Shown here: piece after piece, positions 20,523 to 31,169 of the stretch | How the letters are laid out: the number at the start of each line of letters is the position of its first letter | Position numbering within the stretch: position 1 is the first letter of the stretch | Source: Rebecca billardiae RCC1528 | Taxonomy: Eukaryota > Haptophyta | Reading direction: 5' to 3' | Assembly (NCBI GenBank): GCA_965240325.2 | Contig: OZ251227.1 | Span: 1,674,001-1,738,000, forward strand | DNA length: 64,000 bases | Notes under the pieces: model-generated | What the model was told of the DNA's origin: nothing | What the model saw: only the letters and a program-made list of their open reading frames with translations | Database searches by the model: none | Position numbers and translations under genes: made by a program

Positions 20523-21626
20523 TCAGATGAGCATCGCCTGCGCGCGGGTCCCGCGCAAACGCACTGCTGCGAAGCCGATGGCCAAGCCGACGATCAGAAG
20601 AAGAACGATTGCAGCGGCAGCTTGAACGCCCACAGACGGCAGGAGGAGCATGCGACCACGCGACTTGGAATGCTCGCCCTCAGACCGCAGAACAGGGGCG
20701 GCTGTAAGTGAGGACGGTTTGGTGGCTCCGCTGGTCGGCCGACTCGTGTAGATGAGGACGGCCCGCGTGCCCATTTCGGTCGGCACTGTACCAGTGAGGG
20801 AGTTCTCGTGCAAATCCATGAAAATAATGCTGGTCAGCATGCCCACCTCGGTGGGCACCGTGCCAGTGAGCGAATTGTGATCCAGATTCAGGTACGTAAT
20901 GCCGGTCAGCGCGCCCACCTCGGTCGGGACGGTGCCAGTGAGCAAGTTGTGGCTCACGGCCATGTAACGACCGATTCTGTTCAGCGCGCCCACCTCGGTC
21001 GGCACTGTGCCAGTGAGCGAGTTGTCCATCAGACTCATGTACGTCAGGCCAGTTAGCGTGCCCAACTCGGTCGGTACTGTGCCGCTGAGCGAGTTCACGC
21101 TACGATCCATGTCAGTGAGGCAGGTGAGCGTGCCCAGCTCGGTCGGGACGGTGCCAGTCAGCGAATTCACTTTGAAGCGGATGAGCTCCAGGCTGGTCAG
21201 TGCGCCCACCTCCGACGGCACTGTGCCGGAGAGCGAGTTCTCCCTCAGGTTCAGGTATGTCAGGCGCGTCAATGCGCCCACCTCAGTCGGCACGGTGCCA
21301 TTGATCAGGGTCACTGTCGCGGCCATGTAGTTGAGGTTGGTCAGCGCGCCCACTTCCGTCGGCACGGTGCCAGCGATGTTCAGCTTCAACTCGAGCCGAA
21401 TGGCAGTGAGGCTGGTGAGCATGCCCACCTCAGTCGGCACGGTGCCAGAGTAAAGACCTGAATCGGTCCATTCCACGCATGGCGTCGGACTCTCGAGGCA
21501 CCGCTGGACCCGCAAGAGGGAATCATCGTGCTCAATCCCGTCGTCTCCGAGAGGCGCACTCGTAGCAGGCTGGGCAACGAGGGCGAATACGGCCGCCGCG
21601 AAAAGCATGGCAACCGAGTTCATCAT
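20523..21626 (-). CDS. Secreted/membrane leucine-rich-repeat protein
   Basis: A 367-residue intronless frame. It starts with a signal peptide (MMNSVAMLFAAAVFALVAQP, cleavage likely after ATSA). Then come about nine plant-type LRRs of ~24 residues with the consensus NSLTGTVPTEVGALTxLTYL. A C-terminal hydrophobic helix (about 325-350, AAAAIVLLLIVGLAIGFAAV) is followed by a short basic tail, so the LRRs face outside with almost no cytosolic part and no kinase. The repeats are so alike at protein and DNA level that recent unit duplication is likely. The role is presumably surface recognition or adhesion; the ligand is unknown. The ATG at 21626 or 21623 is used because the codon at 21629 is GTG. 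Confidence 0.85.
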   Translation of the reverse strand: MMNSVAMLFAAAVFALVAQPATSAPLGDDGIEHDDSLLRVQRCLESPTPCVEWTDSGLYSGTVPTEVGMLTSLTAIRLELKLNIAGTVPTEVGALTNLNYMAATVTLINGTVPTEVGALTRLTYLNLRENSLSGTVPSEVGALTSLELIRFKVNSLTGTVPTELGTLTCLTDMDRSVNSLSGTVPTELGTLTGLTYMSLMDNSLTGTVPTEVGALNRIGRYMAVSHNLLTGTVPTEVGALTGITYLNLDHNSLTGTVPTEVGMLTSIIFMDLHENSLTGTVPTEMGTRAVLIYTSRPTSGATKPSSLTAAPVLRSEGEHSKSRGRMLLLPSVGVQAAAAIVLLLIVGLAIGFAAVRLRGTRAQAMLI

Positions 21627-21799
21627 CACGACGTCTCGAAACGTGAGCGCCCGTTCGCGGCGCGGCTCCGCCGTGGCGCCGTCCGGTCGTGGCCTCGTGG
21701 GATTCCCCGGATTATTTTATCATTAATTATTTTTTGGTGGGACGAAGACGACCAGCTGGCTAGAGGCTCATGAGTTCAGAGTCGTGCGCGACCAGGACT

Positions 21800-22225
21800 G
21801 ACACAATGATCCTTCACCAAGCTGCCGCCGCCGGCGCGCCGCCGTCCACCCGGACTGCCGCCACCCGGACTACAGGCCACCTGTATCACTGTATCTGTGT
21901 TTCACTGTCTGTATCTGCCTGATGTATCACTAATAACGGGGGGCCCTCCCGTTGCCAAGCTGCCGGCGCCGCCGCGCGCGCCGCCGTCCACCCGAACTGC
22001 CGCCAGCCCGGACTACAGGCCACCTGTATCACTGTATCACTGTACTGTATCTGCCTGTATCACTGATGATACGGCAGGGGGCCTCCTTGCCAAGCTACCG
22101 CACCGCGCGCATCGCCGTCCGCCCGGACGGTCACCGGACCCGGACTGGCAGCAGGCCACCTGTATCAGTATCACTGTATCACTAGCTGTATCTGCCTGTA
22201 TCACTGATACGGGGGGGGCTCCTCC
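21800..22225 (+). repeat. Tandem repeat, ~3 units of ~140 bp
   Basis: The word GGCCACCTGTATCA recurs at 21,875, 22,018 and 22,154 (spacing 143 and 136 bp). Each unit has a GC-rich half (CCGCC/CCGGACTG words) and a half made of CTGTATCACTGTATC words. It lies upstream of the LRR gene. Confidence 0.75.
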
Positions 22226-24549
22226 CGGCCGCGCCGCTGGCCGCCGACACGGCCGCGCACGGCTTCGCCAACACGCGGCGCCGGTCTATACTGCTCCTGT
22301 CTCCTGCTGGCGGTATCAGATCCACTCTCGTCGTGCTGGACAGATCGCTGACGCTGTCGTTGCGTACTTGCCACTGGGGACACGGCACCCAGGGTCGGAG
22401 AAAATCGGCGCGCTTTTTATTTCCGCCTTGCATTAATTCCGCCGCGCGCATCGCGGCGGCCGCGCGCGTCTCGGGCGAGCGGGCGACGGCGCCGCGCTCC
22501 CGTGCGTGTGGACGATCCCGCGAGCGCAGAGCCGGCGAGCTAGGCTGGGCAGTCGTGCTGAAGTGCCATGCGCCGCTTCGCGTCGCGCATCGCATTCGGC
22601 TGTACTTGCCTCGGGCCAGCATGTCTGTGCACACCGCCACACGGCCAGCCTCGCCCGCGTGCGCCATGCGAGGCGAGACAAACACGGAGCATGCGCTTCC
22701 GCGTGGCGAGGCCTACACTGTACACACTGCGCTGCCTTGCGCCGCCGCGCATGAGCGCGGGTCCGAACAGCTGCGCTCAGGTGTGCTGATTGCATCATAC
22801 GATTCGATTGGTCGAACAAGCGCTCTGGCCCGACGACGACGTTGCACTTGCAGCGCACGCCATGCTGATATGCGGTGACGCGCAGCATGTGCGCTCGCGC
22901 GGAGTCGCCGCACACGTGACTTTTGTCCAGCTCCGCCTCGGCACTGACATCCCTGACTCGTGCTCCGACGTCAATCTTGGCCCGAGGTAGTACGAACATA
23001 CATGCGTGCAATGCAAAACATACCTGAACGAGGCCCATGGCCTGCGTGTATGTGCCTCTTCGGATGACACGGCGCGTGTATGAATGTGTGTACTACATTG
23101 TCAAGCAGTAGCTCACGCCTGGACGTTCCTGTCGAACTTCACGGTGCGCATCGCGCACACACGGTCAGCCTTGATGGACGCCGACGCACCCGTGCAGCCG
23201 GAAGGCAGCATCAGCCTGCTCAAGACGTGAGCATCCAGCCCCGACGCCGCGTCCGGTGCCTAAATGGCGCGCGCTTCATTCACGCGGGAATGTGCTCACT
23301 ACATCACTATCCAGAAGGGCGCATGTCAGTGCTTTTCATGCTCACACGACCCTCGCCGTAGGTCGATGCCAACCGCTGCGTGATGCTCGATCATGCCTTT
23401 TGACGGCTGTGTGACCCGTGCAGATGCGCATGCCAGGCAGCGTACTGTGACGAGCGATGACGCGTGCATAAAGTACCTGGACATTGCCCAGTGCAACCAA
23501 GTGCCGGACGCCGACGCCGCTGCTCGCAGCACACGTGCAGTCAGCCGAGGAATGCACACGAATTCCTTTTTGTTGCGGCGCACGCGGTGGCCTGAGGCGC
23601 GGCGGATGCAGTGACTCCGAATGGCGAGCGGCAGAACGACACAAATGGCTGCTCTTCAGCCGCGCTCAACCACGCGCACCGCCTTCGCGGGCACGCAACT
23701 ACCGCAGGAGTGCGCGCAGTCGGCGCCCATCTCGCCCTCCGGCGCCGCCCAGTGCGCTGTCAGTGCAGCCGCCAGCGGCAGAGGTTGGTGCCGGCCTCAG
23801 GCCGGCACCAACTTATTCGGAAAAGAAAATCCCCACCCGAAATTCCTGCGCCCAGTGGATATCTATACTCGTGAGTCGGCACGCATTATCATTAGCCTTA
23901 GGTGCCCCTAGAGCGTGGGGGGGGGGAGGGGGGGGGCTTCCTGGACACCCCTGATTCTGGCCAAACTTGGGGGGCGCACCCGTGCAGCCGCTGCGCGCTC
24001 CGCCCTGCACCGCGGGCCATATAACGTTCTGCTATAAGGTAAGAATACAGTTTATGCGCGGGCCGGGCTAGTGGCTATGACCAATGAGTCTGAGAGCTCG
24101 TCGAGTTACGAGTGAGACTCATTCTATGATGATGATTTAACGACACAGGTAGGACGATGCGGGTCTCCTGATCCGTCGGCGGCAGTGCCCGATAGTCGAC
24201 ACGAAGTCATCGGCGCTGGTGGCAGAGCATAGCCTGCACCGCGATCGTAAAGCTCGAGCGCGGCCTTGAGCTGCTGAAGCGCGATCCACCTGCGCTGCGC
24301 GGCTCGCATGGACCTGCTGTGCCCCGAGCAACCTTGCATGGGCGAAAGACAAAGTGCAGGTCCGGATGTCAGCTGGCAGTCTCAGCCGCGGGTAGCAGCT
24401 GGTCGTACCTGCCCCGTGCTCCCCGGGCGGTCGCGTACGCGCTTGCTGCTCGAGCCAGCTGGCTGGCTGGCGGCGGCTGGCGCTGCGGCGTCGTCCAGGG
24501 TGCGCTTTGAGACTGGTTCGTCAGGTGGGCATCATTCTGACGCGCCGAC
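22226..24549 (-). other. Gap with possible minus-strand coding exons
   Basis: No complete gene can be built, but several minus-strand stretches have natural-looking protein composition: about 23,010-22,780 (VRDVSAEAELDKSHVCGDSA then HMLRVTAYQHGVRCKCNVVV), about 23,240-23,120 (IKADRVCAMRTVKFDRNVQ) and about 23,560-23,420 (GVRHLVALGNVQVLYARVIA). They could be exons of one unrecognised gene or of a decayed one. Other contents: a near-perfect hairpin at 23,784-23,812 (14-bp arms), a G-run at 23,920-23,938, and a fragment of the MITE-1 end at 23,988-24,022. Confidence 0.3.
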
Positions 24550-25650
24550 TCACTCATCATTACCCTCACTGGCTGTTCGCCGCGTCCACCACCTCCTCGT
24601 TATGCATAGCGATGCGCCGCACCGCGTCTTGCGTCCCGCTTGCACGTCGCTGCCGGTTTCGGTGTCGATCAATTTGGCATGGTCAGTTTCCAATTGTCTC
24701 GGCAGAAGGAGACCGTACACTGACGACCCGAAGATCACAATCACGCCAGCCAATGTCGTGAGTGTCGGAAGTGCATCTGTTCGCCTCGTGAACAGTGACT
24801 GCAACACCAGCGCGGAGGTAACCTCTGCCCCCATCATCTCGACGGTGCCCATGACCGCGCGCATGCGCCGGAGAGCAATGCTGAGGGAAGCTTGCATGAT
24901 GGTCCCGCAAGCTGCCATCGTAAGCAGCAAGCCCCAGGCTTCTGGCGCTCGTGCAGGTTCGGAGGTTTGTGCGAAGAATGGGGAGCGTGTGGCGAACGCA
25001 CCAACCGGCGCCATCACCAGCACGCCCCATGCGTTGGATGCAAGCACAGTGCTCAGGGGCATCTGCGCACCACTTGTCGTAGTCGTACTCATCGCACGGA
25101 CGAACACGTACGCCAGTGCCATGAATAGCGCGCTGGCGAGTGCGCATGCGCTGCCGACCACACGGTCGCTAGTGACGGGCGAGCCGATGGATGGGCCCAT
25201 GATGAGCGCCACGCCTAGCACGGCCCCGACGCATGCGAGCGTGTCTGACACTCGCAGCTCTTCGGCAAAGATCAGCCGGGCTAGGATGCCAGCGAAAAGG
25301 GGCACAGACGAGACGAGCGAGACAGTGTCCGCAAGCGGAATGAGGGTGATCGACTTGAAGTAGAACAGATTGCCCATACCGCTCATGAAAGATCGCTGCG
25401 CGATCAGCGCAGTGTGCTTCCGTGTTTCTCCGAGGAGAGCGCGGGGGTGGTCGGCGCTCCAGATATGCATCGCAAGCACGAGGCACAAGTGAGAGATTCC
25501 CCGCATGAAGACCACCTCGTAGATGGGTACACCATGTTGGGCCTCGAGCACTTTCGCCAGCAGGGAGCTGAGCGTGCCCGTCAGGCCAGCACACAGGACG
25601 AGGGCGTGATCGAGAAGTCGGATGATGTGGATGGGCGTGCCCTCCGCCAT
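24550..25650 (-). CDS. EamA-type drug/metabolite transporter (DMT superfamily)
   Basis: A 366-residue intronless frame from the ATG at 25650 (a longer frame begins with non-ATG codons inside repeat R1). About ten hydrophobic helices in two EamA-like halves can be drawn: half 1 includes VVFMRGISHLCLVLAMHI, MSGMGNLFYFKSITLIPLAD and SLVSSVPLFAGILARLIFAE; half 2 includes ACALASALFMALAYVFVRAM, the segment around NAWGVLVMAPVGAF, and VTSALVLQSLF. The first-half block with SVPLFAGILARLIFAEEL fits the SLC35G/RhaT-like EamA pattern. The C-terminal ~45 residues are hydrophilic. The substrate cannot be predicted; DMT members export metabolites or amino acids, or exchange nucleotide sugars. Confidence 0.87.
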   Translation of the reverse strand: MAEGTPIHIIRLLDHALVLCAGLTGTLSSLLAKVLEAQHGVPIYEVVFMRGISHLCLVLAMHIWSADHPRALLGETRKHTALIAQRSFMSGMGNLFYFKSITLIPLADTVSLVSSVPLFAGILARLIFAEELRVSDTLACVGAVLGVALIMGPSIGSPVTSDRVVGSACALASALFMALAYVFVRAMSTTTTSGAQMPLSTVLASNAWGVLVMAPVGAFATRSPFFAQTSEPARAPEAWGLLLTMAACGTIMQASLSIALRRMRAVMGTVEMMGAEVTSALVLQSLFTRRTDALPTLTTLAGVIVIFGSSVYGLLLPRQLETDHAKLIDTETGSDVQAGRKTRCGASLCITRRWWTRRTASEGNDE

Positions 25651-25670
25651 GATGCTGATGACGTGCAGTG

Positions 25671-25708
25671 TAACCAAGTGTGCACGTTAAATCATAGTAA
25701 ACTGTAAA
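25671..25708 (+). repeat. Dispersed repeat R1, 3' part (copy 2)
   Basis: About 38 bp matching the last third of the R1 copies at 5,846 and 62,021: AACCAAGTGTGCACGTTAAA, then ATCATAGTAAACTGTA. It abuts the 5' end of the DMT gene (20 bp from its ATG). Confidence 0.7.
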
Positions 25709-25800
25709 GCTGCTCATCGAAACCCTTTGATCGAAACAAGCTGTGTCCGGGGTCCCGCAACTCGCCGGTGGGCGGTGGGTCTGAAGTTATGATACAGGTG

Positions 25801-26382
25801 GATACGGGTCAACTGGACAGTGGCCGACCCAACTCACGCGGAGGCCTCTCTCGGAGCATTGGGGTCGAAGGGGCGCCAGGGACGGACTTCAGGGGGTCCC
25901 TGGAGTTCCGCCGCAGCGCGCTTTCTGCGCTGCGGGCCCGTCTCCGCGCGTGGCGGCCGCAATGGCACTGTCCAATTAGCCCCTGGCACTGGCTGAGGCA
26001 TGGGAATCGAGCTCAGAGACGCGCGCGCGGAGGAAAAGCGTGTGCATCGGCTCGGACGGTTGCTCTGGGACCTACCCACGCCAGCGCAACCGCGCCTTGC
26101 CTCGGAGTCCGCCCTTCCTGAGTCCGCGCACGCGCCTTGCGGCTTGAACCGCTGGCGTTCGGCCTTGTGCGCGGGACTCATGAAACAAGGCGAAGGCGGC
26201 GAGAAGCGCGACCTGGCGCGTGCGCAGACGACGTTCCACGACCAGGTGAGTTCAGCAAACATCGTGCGCCGTCGTGGCGACCCGCCAGTGGGCGCTCGTG
26301 CTCGTTCGCCCACGAGCCCTCGCCACGAGGCCCGCCGCCCGCTGAGTGTCCAGTTAGCCCCGGTGTCCAGTTGACCCGTATC
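25801..26382. mobile_element. Putative 582-bp TIR element
   Basis: Perfect 19-bp inverted ends (GATACGGGTCAACTGGACA at the left, its complement at 26,364-26,382). A subterminal motif GTCCARTTAGCCCC occurs at about 25,970 and 26,348 in direct orientation. No convincing target duplication and no transposase frame, so it would be non-autonomous. Confidence 0.55.
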
Positions 26383-26559
26383 AAGGGCTTGACTTCACGC
26401 TGGGGACCAGCCCGTCGCGGGCCTTTATTTGACGCCCGGCTCACCACCCGGCCAAGCAGGCTCGCACCGCGCCCCTCGGCGACCCCCCCCGTGACCTGGC
26501 TGCCGCCGCGCCGCAGTCGCTGGCGTAGAGCCGCGCGCGGCGCTGGCGCGCCAGACGCG

Positions 26560-26960
26560 CCCGGTTGGGCAGCGCAGGCACCCTCAGCGGCCAGGACGAC
26601 GACTTCCTCAACGGCAAGGGCGACGACTTCCTCTGCGGCCAGGGCGACGACTTCCTCAACGGCAAGGACGACGACTTCCTCAACGGCAAGGGCGACTACT
26701 CCCTCAACTCGGCAAGGCCACTAGGCCGCGCACACCGGCCCGGGCGACCACATCCACTACCTGCACTACGGCATCAACTTGAACAGCCTCGGACGACGAC
26801 GACACGGGCAACTACATGATGACCAAGGCCGACGACGACTGCAAAACAGCGGCATCCCCGGGCGCCTACTACCTCAGTGACCGTGTGATCAGCATCGGTT
26901 ACGACGACTCCCTCACCCGCGGCCAACGCGCTCCGACATCCTCCATTAACTCCATTCAGT
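26560..26960 (+). pseudogene. Frame-broken coding remnant with Asp-rich repeats
   Basis: Plus-strand reading gives coherent protein only by changing frame: GDDFLNGKGDDFLCGQ-type heptad-like repeats (a 21-bp tandem at 26,600-26,705), then GDHIHYLHYGINLNSL, then DDDDTGNYMMTKADDDCK followed by GAYYLSDRVISIGYDD. It has no start and sits inside an insert within tandem unit A. It may be a relic of a Ca-binding or repeat-rich protein; the family is unknown. Confidence 0.35.
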
Positions 26961-28057
26961 ACTTCGACAGACGAATCAGGAGAGCTGCGCCCTCGTGCCT
27001 GTGTCTTTAAATCATAGAATTAGTCACCGGGTCACATATGCGCAATTCGCGTACCCGCTTACGCGCTCGATAGGACAAAAGCCGCTCGTCGTCCGGTCAA
27101 AAACCGCTCGTCGTTCGGCGCTTTCCGTACTCACATTCGCGCGAATCGCATCGGCGCATTCGTCGTGTCGCGAGTTCACATTTCACATTCGCACGAACCG
27201 TCAGTTTCTCGCTGGACATTTCACGAGCGAAAGGGCGCGCTGATAGTGGCACGCGGGTATCATCTTGCATCTTGCATTGGACTACGAGTATCGGAGCAAC
27301 CTCGCGCGGCCTCGCGTCGACGAACGACGTCCCGTGAAGGACGACAAGAGCCCACGCCATTCCAAGGGTCGCCCTTGCGTTGACGTCTCGTTCGGTCGCG
27401 CGACGAGCGGCTCGCGTGCGGCGCCAAGCGAGCGACGCGGGGCGCGCGGCGGGCGCACGCGCGAGGCTGCCCACCACGCGCACGCGCGCGACCCCGCCGG
27501 CTCGGGCGACACGCCGCCGCCTCAGCTCGAGCACGAGCGCGAGGCGTGGCGCCGGCTCGGTGGGCGGCGGACGGCTCGACCTGCACTGCGGTGCCAGCGG
27601 ATGAAGCGGCAAGCCCGGCGGGCGCATACGCGCAGGTCCGCCCTCCACGCGCGAGCGCGCGACTGCGTGTTCCACGAGCTGCAGCAGGCGGCCGCGGGCT
27701 GGTCGGCGGCCGGCGAGGTCGGCGGAGTGCCGCCCGGCCCGCGTTCTCGCTTGGGCGCGGGCCACACTCTCACTCACAGCGCGGGGCGTGGTGCTGTGGA
27801 CGGGCCAGTCATTGCAGCGCGCACTCCGTGGTCAGACGTGCACACGCGCGCGCGTCGTCAGCCCCGCCGCTGCGCCCCTGTGGCGCCGTTGGCAGGCGTC
27901 GGAATTCCGAGCTCGGGCTACCGGCCCGGCGTGCCATCATGCGTTTCAGAAACAGGTTTCCAGCCCAAGTTGACGCGCAGCGCCAACCCATATCAAAGGA
28001 ATTCTGGAAACCCACGAGAACAAAGGCACGACTTCACGCTGGGGACCAGCCCGTCGC

Positions 28058-29159
28058 CAGTCTGCAGCCAAGCCGTTACACGGCACCCTCCGCCTCCGGC
28101 GGAGGGTCTGAGGGCGGAAGGTCATGCGGGCGTGCTTCGCCCGTGGTTCGCTGGTGCGACTCTTGGGGGCGGCACGACGGCCGCATGTGATCGTTCGAAG
28201 GCGCAAACGCGGCTGCGAGTGATCCGGAGACACGTCAGCTGGCCGCATGCAAGCGCTCCGCTTGGTAGCTCATGTTCTCGTCGCCTCACCACTGGGGCGT
28301 ACGCTCGGTGACTCGGCAAGCCGCAGCGCGCGTGTGGCGACTCAGGGCGAGAGAGGAGATGACAGGTAAAGTTTGCGCTGAGAGCAGGCCGGGGCATGGT
28401 TAGTAAAAACCGGCTGCGCACTTCGCGCGCTTCATTGCACTGCACCATCGACCGTGAGCGCGCCTGGAAGAAGGCGTCACAAAGACGCCGTGCGAGAAGA
28501 CCGCCATCTCGGCCGGTTTTTCCGGTGACTCCGTGACTGGACTGACTGCACTGCTCTCACGTAGGTTTTTGAGCGCGTCTGCGCTCGTCCAACTTTGGCT
28601 CCCCGCGCCGACCGTTCTTGGTGTGTGGACAACGGCCTGCAGCCCACGGTGAAAAGGGTATTCAGGAGTCGACCAAGAAGCGTCCAAAGTCTCCGAGATG
28701 GCGGCCTTCTCGCACGGCATCTTTGTGACGCCTTCTTCCAGGCGCGCTCACGGTCGATGGTGCAGTGCAATGAAGCGCGCGAAGTGGGCAGCCGGTCTTT
28801 ACTAACCATGCCCCGGCCTGCTCTCAGCGCAAACTTTACCTGTCATCCCCTCTCTCGCCCTGAGTCGCCACACGCGCGCTGCGGCTTGCCGAGTCACCGA
28901 GCGTACGCCCCAGTGGTGAGGCGACGAGAAGGTGAGCTACCAGGCTGGGCGCTTGCATGCGGCCAGCTGATATGTCTCCGGATCACTCGCAGCCGCGTTT
29001 GCGCCTTCGAACGATCACATCCGGCCGCAAAAAGCTCACGCAGGCCGCCACAGCTGGGCACCCTGGGCTCACGGGCGAAGCACGCCCGCAGCCACTCTTC
29101 CGCCCTCAGACCCTCCGCCGCAGGCGGAGGGTGCCGTGTAACGGCTTGGCTGCAGACTG
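28058..29159. mobile_element. Foldback element FB1 with 10-bp target duplication
   Basis: 1,102 bp. The ends are inverted repeats of about 450 bp, starting CAGTCTGCAGCCAAGCCGTT and ending with the complement at 29,140-29,159, around a ~190-bp centre. It is flanked on both sides by the exact 10-bp direct repeat AGCCCGTCGC (28,048-28,057 and 29,160-29,169), which is single in the other tandem units, so the insertion into unit B is demonstrable. Long TIRs plus a 9-10-bp duplication recall Mutator-like/foldback elements. No transposase is encoded. Each arm holds a small CTCCGCC/GGCGGAG palindrome near its outer end. Confidence 0.9.
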
Positions 29160-31169
29160 AGCCCGTCGCGGGCCTTTATTTGACGCCCGGCTCACCACCC
29201 ACCCACCCATCCGTCGGCCCACCGGGTCACATAAGCGCAATTCGCGTACCCGCTTACGCGCTCGCTAGGACAAAAGCCGCTCGTCGTTCGGTCAAAAGCC
29301 GCTCGTCGTTCGGCGCTTTGCGTACTCACATTCGCGCGAATCGCATCGGCGCATATTCGTCCGGTGTCCTCTCGACTCTCGACGTGGCGTCCCGGGTCCG
29401 AAGCGGACACCGGAGCCGAGACGAAAGCCCACGGGCCACGAATCCAAGGGTCGCCCTCGTGTCGGTCGGTCCGACGAACGGCTCGCGTGCGGCGCCAGCG
29501 AGCGACGCGGGGCACGCGGCGGGCGCACGCGCGAGGCTGCCCACCACGCGCACGCGCGCGAACCCGCCGGCTCGGGCGACACGCGCCGCCTCAGCTCGAG
29601 CACGAGCGCGAGGCGTGGCGCCAGCCCGCGGTCGGGCGGCGGAGGGCTCGAGCTGCCGACTGCGCGCGGCGAGCGGCTCGCATGCGGTGCCAGCGGATGA
29701 AGCGGCACGCGCGGCGGGCGCATACGCGCAGGGCCGCCATCCACGCGCGAGCGCGCGACTGCGTGTTCCACGAGCTGCAGCAGGCGGCCGCGGGCTGGTC
29801 GGCGGCCGGCGAGGTCGGCGGGGAGTGCCGCCCGCGGGGCCCGCGTTCTCGCTTGGGCGCGGGCCACACTCTCACTCACAGCGCGGGGCGTGGTGCTGCA
29901 GACGGGCCAGTCATTGCAGCGCGTGGTCAGACGTGCACACGCGCGCGCGTCGTCAGCCCCGCCGCTGCGCCCCTGTGGCGCCGTTGGCAGCGTCGGAATT
30001 CCGAGCTCGGGCCACCGGCCCGGCGTGCCATCGTGCGTTTCAGAAACAGGTTTCCAGCCCAAGTTGACGCGCAGCGCCAACCCATACTTAATTCTGGAAA
30101 CCCACGAGAACAAAGGCACGACTTCACGCTGGGGACCAGCCCGTCGCACGCCTTTTTTTGACGCCTTTACCACCGACCCACGGGGTCACATATGCGCAAT
30201 TCGCGTACCCACTTAAGCGCTCGATAGGACAAAAACCGCTCGTCGTTCAGTCAAAAACCGCTCGTCGTTCGGCGCTTTGCGTACTCTCATTCGCGCGAAT
30301 CGCATCGGCTCATTATTCGTCGTGTCGCGAGTTCACACTTCACATTCACACGAACCATCACTTTCTCGCTAGACATTTCACGAGCGAAAGGGCGCGCTGA
30401 TATTGACACGCGGGTATCATCTTGCATTTGACATACGAGCGTCGGAGCAACCTCGCGCGGCCTCGGCGGCGTCCCGGGTCCGAAGCCGACAAAGAGCGAG
30501 AGCCCACGAGCCCGAGGGTCGCCCTCGTCCTGGCGGTCGGTCGCGCGACGAACGGCTCGCGTGCGGCGCCAGCGAGCAACGCGGGGCGCGCGGCGGGCTC
30601 ACGCGCGAGGCCACCCACCACGCGCACGCGTGCGAACCCGCCGGCTCGGGCGACACGCGCCGCCTCAGCTCGAGCACGAGCGCGAGGCGTGGCGCCGGCC
30701 CGGTCAGGGCGGCGGAGGGCTCGAGCTGCCGACTGCGCGCGACGAGCGCCCTCGCGTGCGGTGCCAGCGGATGAAGCGGCACGCGCGGCGGGCGCATACG
30801 CGCAGGGCCGCCATCCACGCGCGAGCGCGCGACTGCGTGCCTTCCACGAGCTGCAGCAGGCGGCCGCGGGTTGGTCGGCGGACGGCAAGCGGTCGGCGGA
30901 GTGCCGCCCGGCCGGCGTTTCGCTTGGGCGCGGGCCACACTCTCACTCACAGCGCGGGGCGTGGTGCTGCAGACGGGCCAGTCATTATTGCAGCGCGCAC
31001 TCCGTGCCCAGACGTGCACACGCGCGCGCGTCGTCAGCCCCGCCGCCGCGCCCCTGTGGCGCCGTTGGCAGCGTCGGAATTCCGAGCTCGGGCCACCGGC
31101 CCGGCGTGCCATCGTGCGTTTCAGAAACAGGTTTCCAGCCCAAGTTGACGCGCAGCGCCAACCCATATA

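Larger units (their letters stand above)
26391..31169 (+). repeat. Interrupted tandem array of ~1-kb units (3 copies)
   Basis: Three units start with GACTTCACGCTGGGGACCAG at 26,391, 28,030 and 30,120. Each contains, in order, a CTTTATTTGACGCC-like start, GCGCAATTCGCGTACCC, CCGCTCGTCGTTCGG words, a ~650-bp GC-rich body, and an end with CGTTTCAGAAACAGGTTTCC and GCGCCAACCCATA. Unit A carries a ~560-bp insert (26,447-27,010), unit B is split by the foldback element at 28,058-29,159, and unit C is cut off by the second foldback at 31,170. No recognised protein is encoded; the long frames here are products of high GC. Confidence 0.85.

Noticed and set aside
28595-30067. 490-codon plus-strand frame
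   Set aside because: Runs from inside foldback FB1 into tandem unit B across a transposon junction, so it cannot be an old gene; composition is shadow-like.
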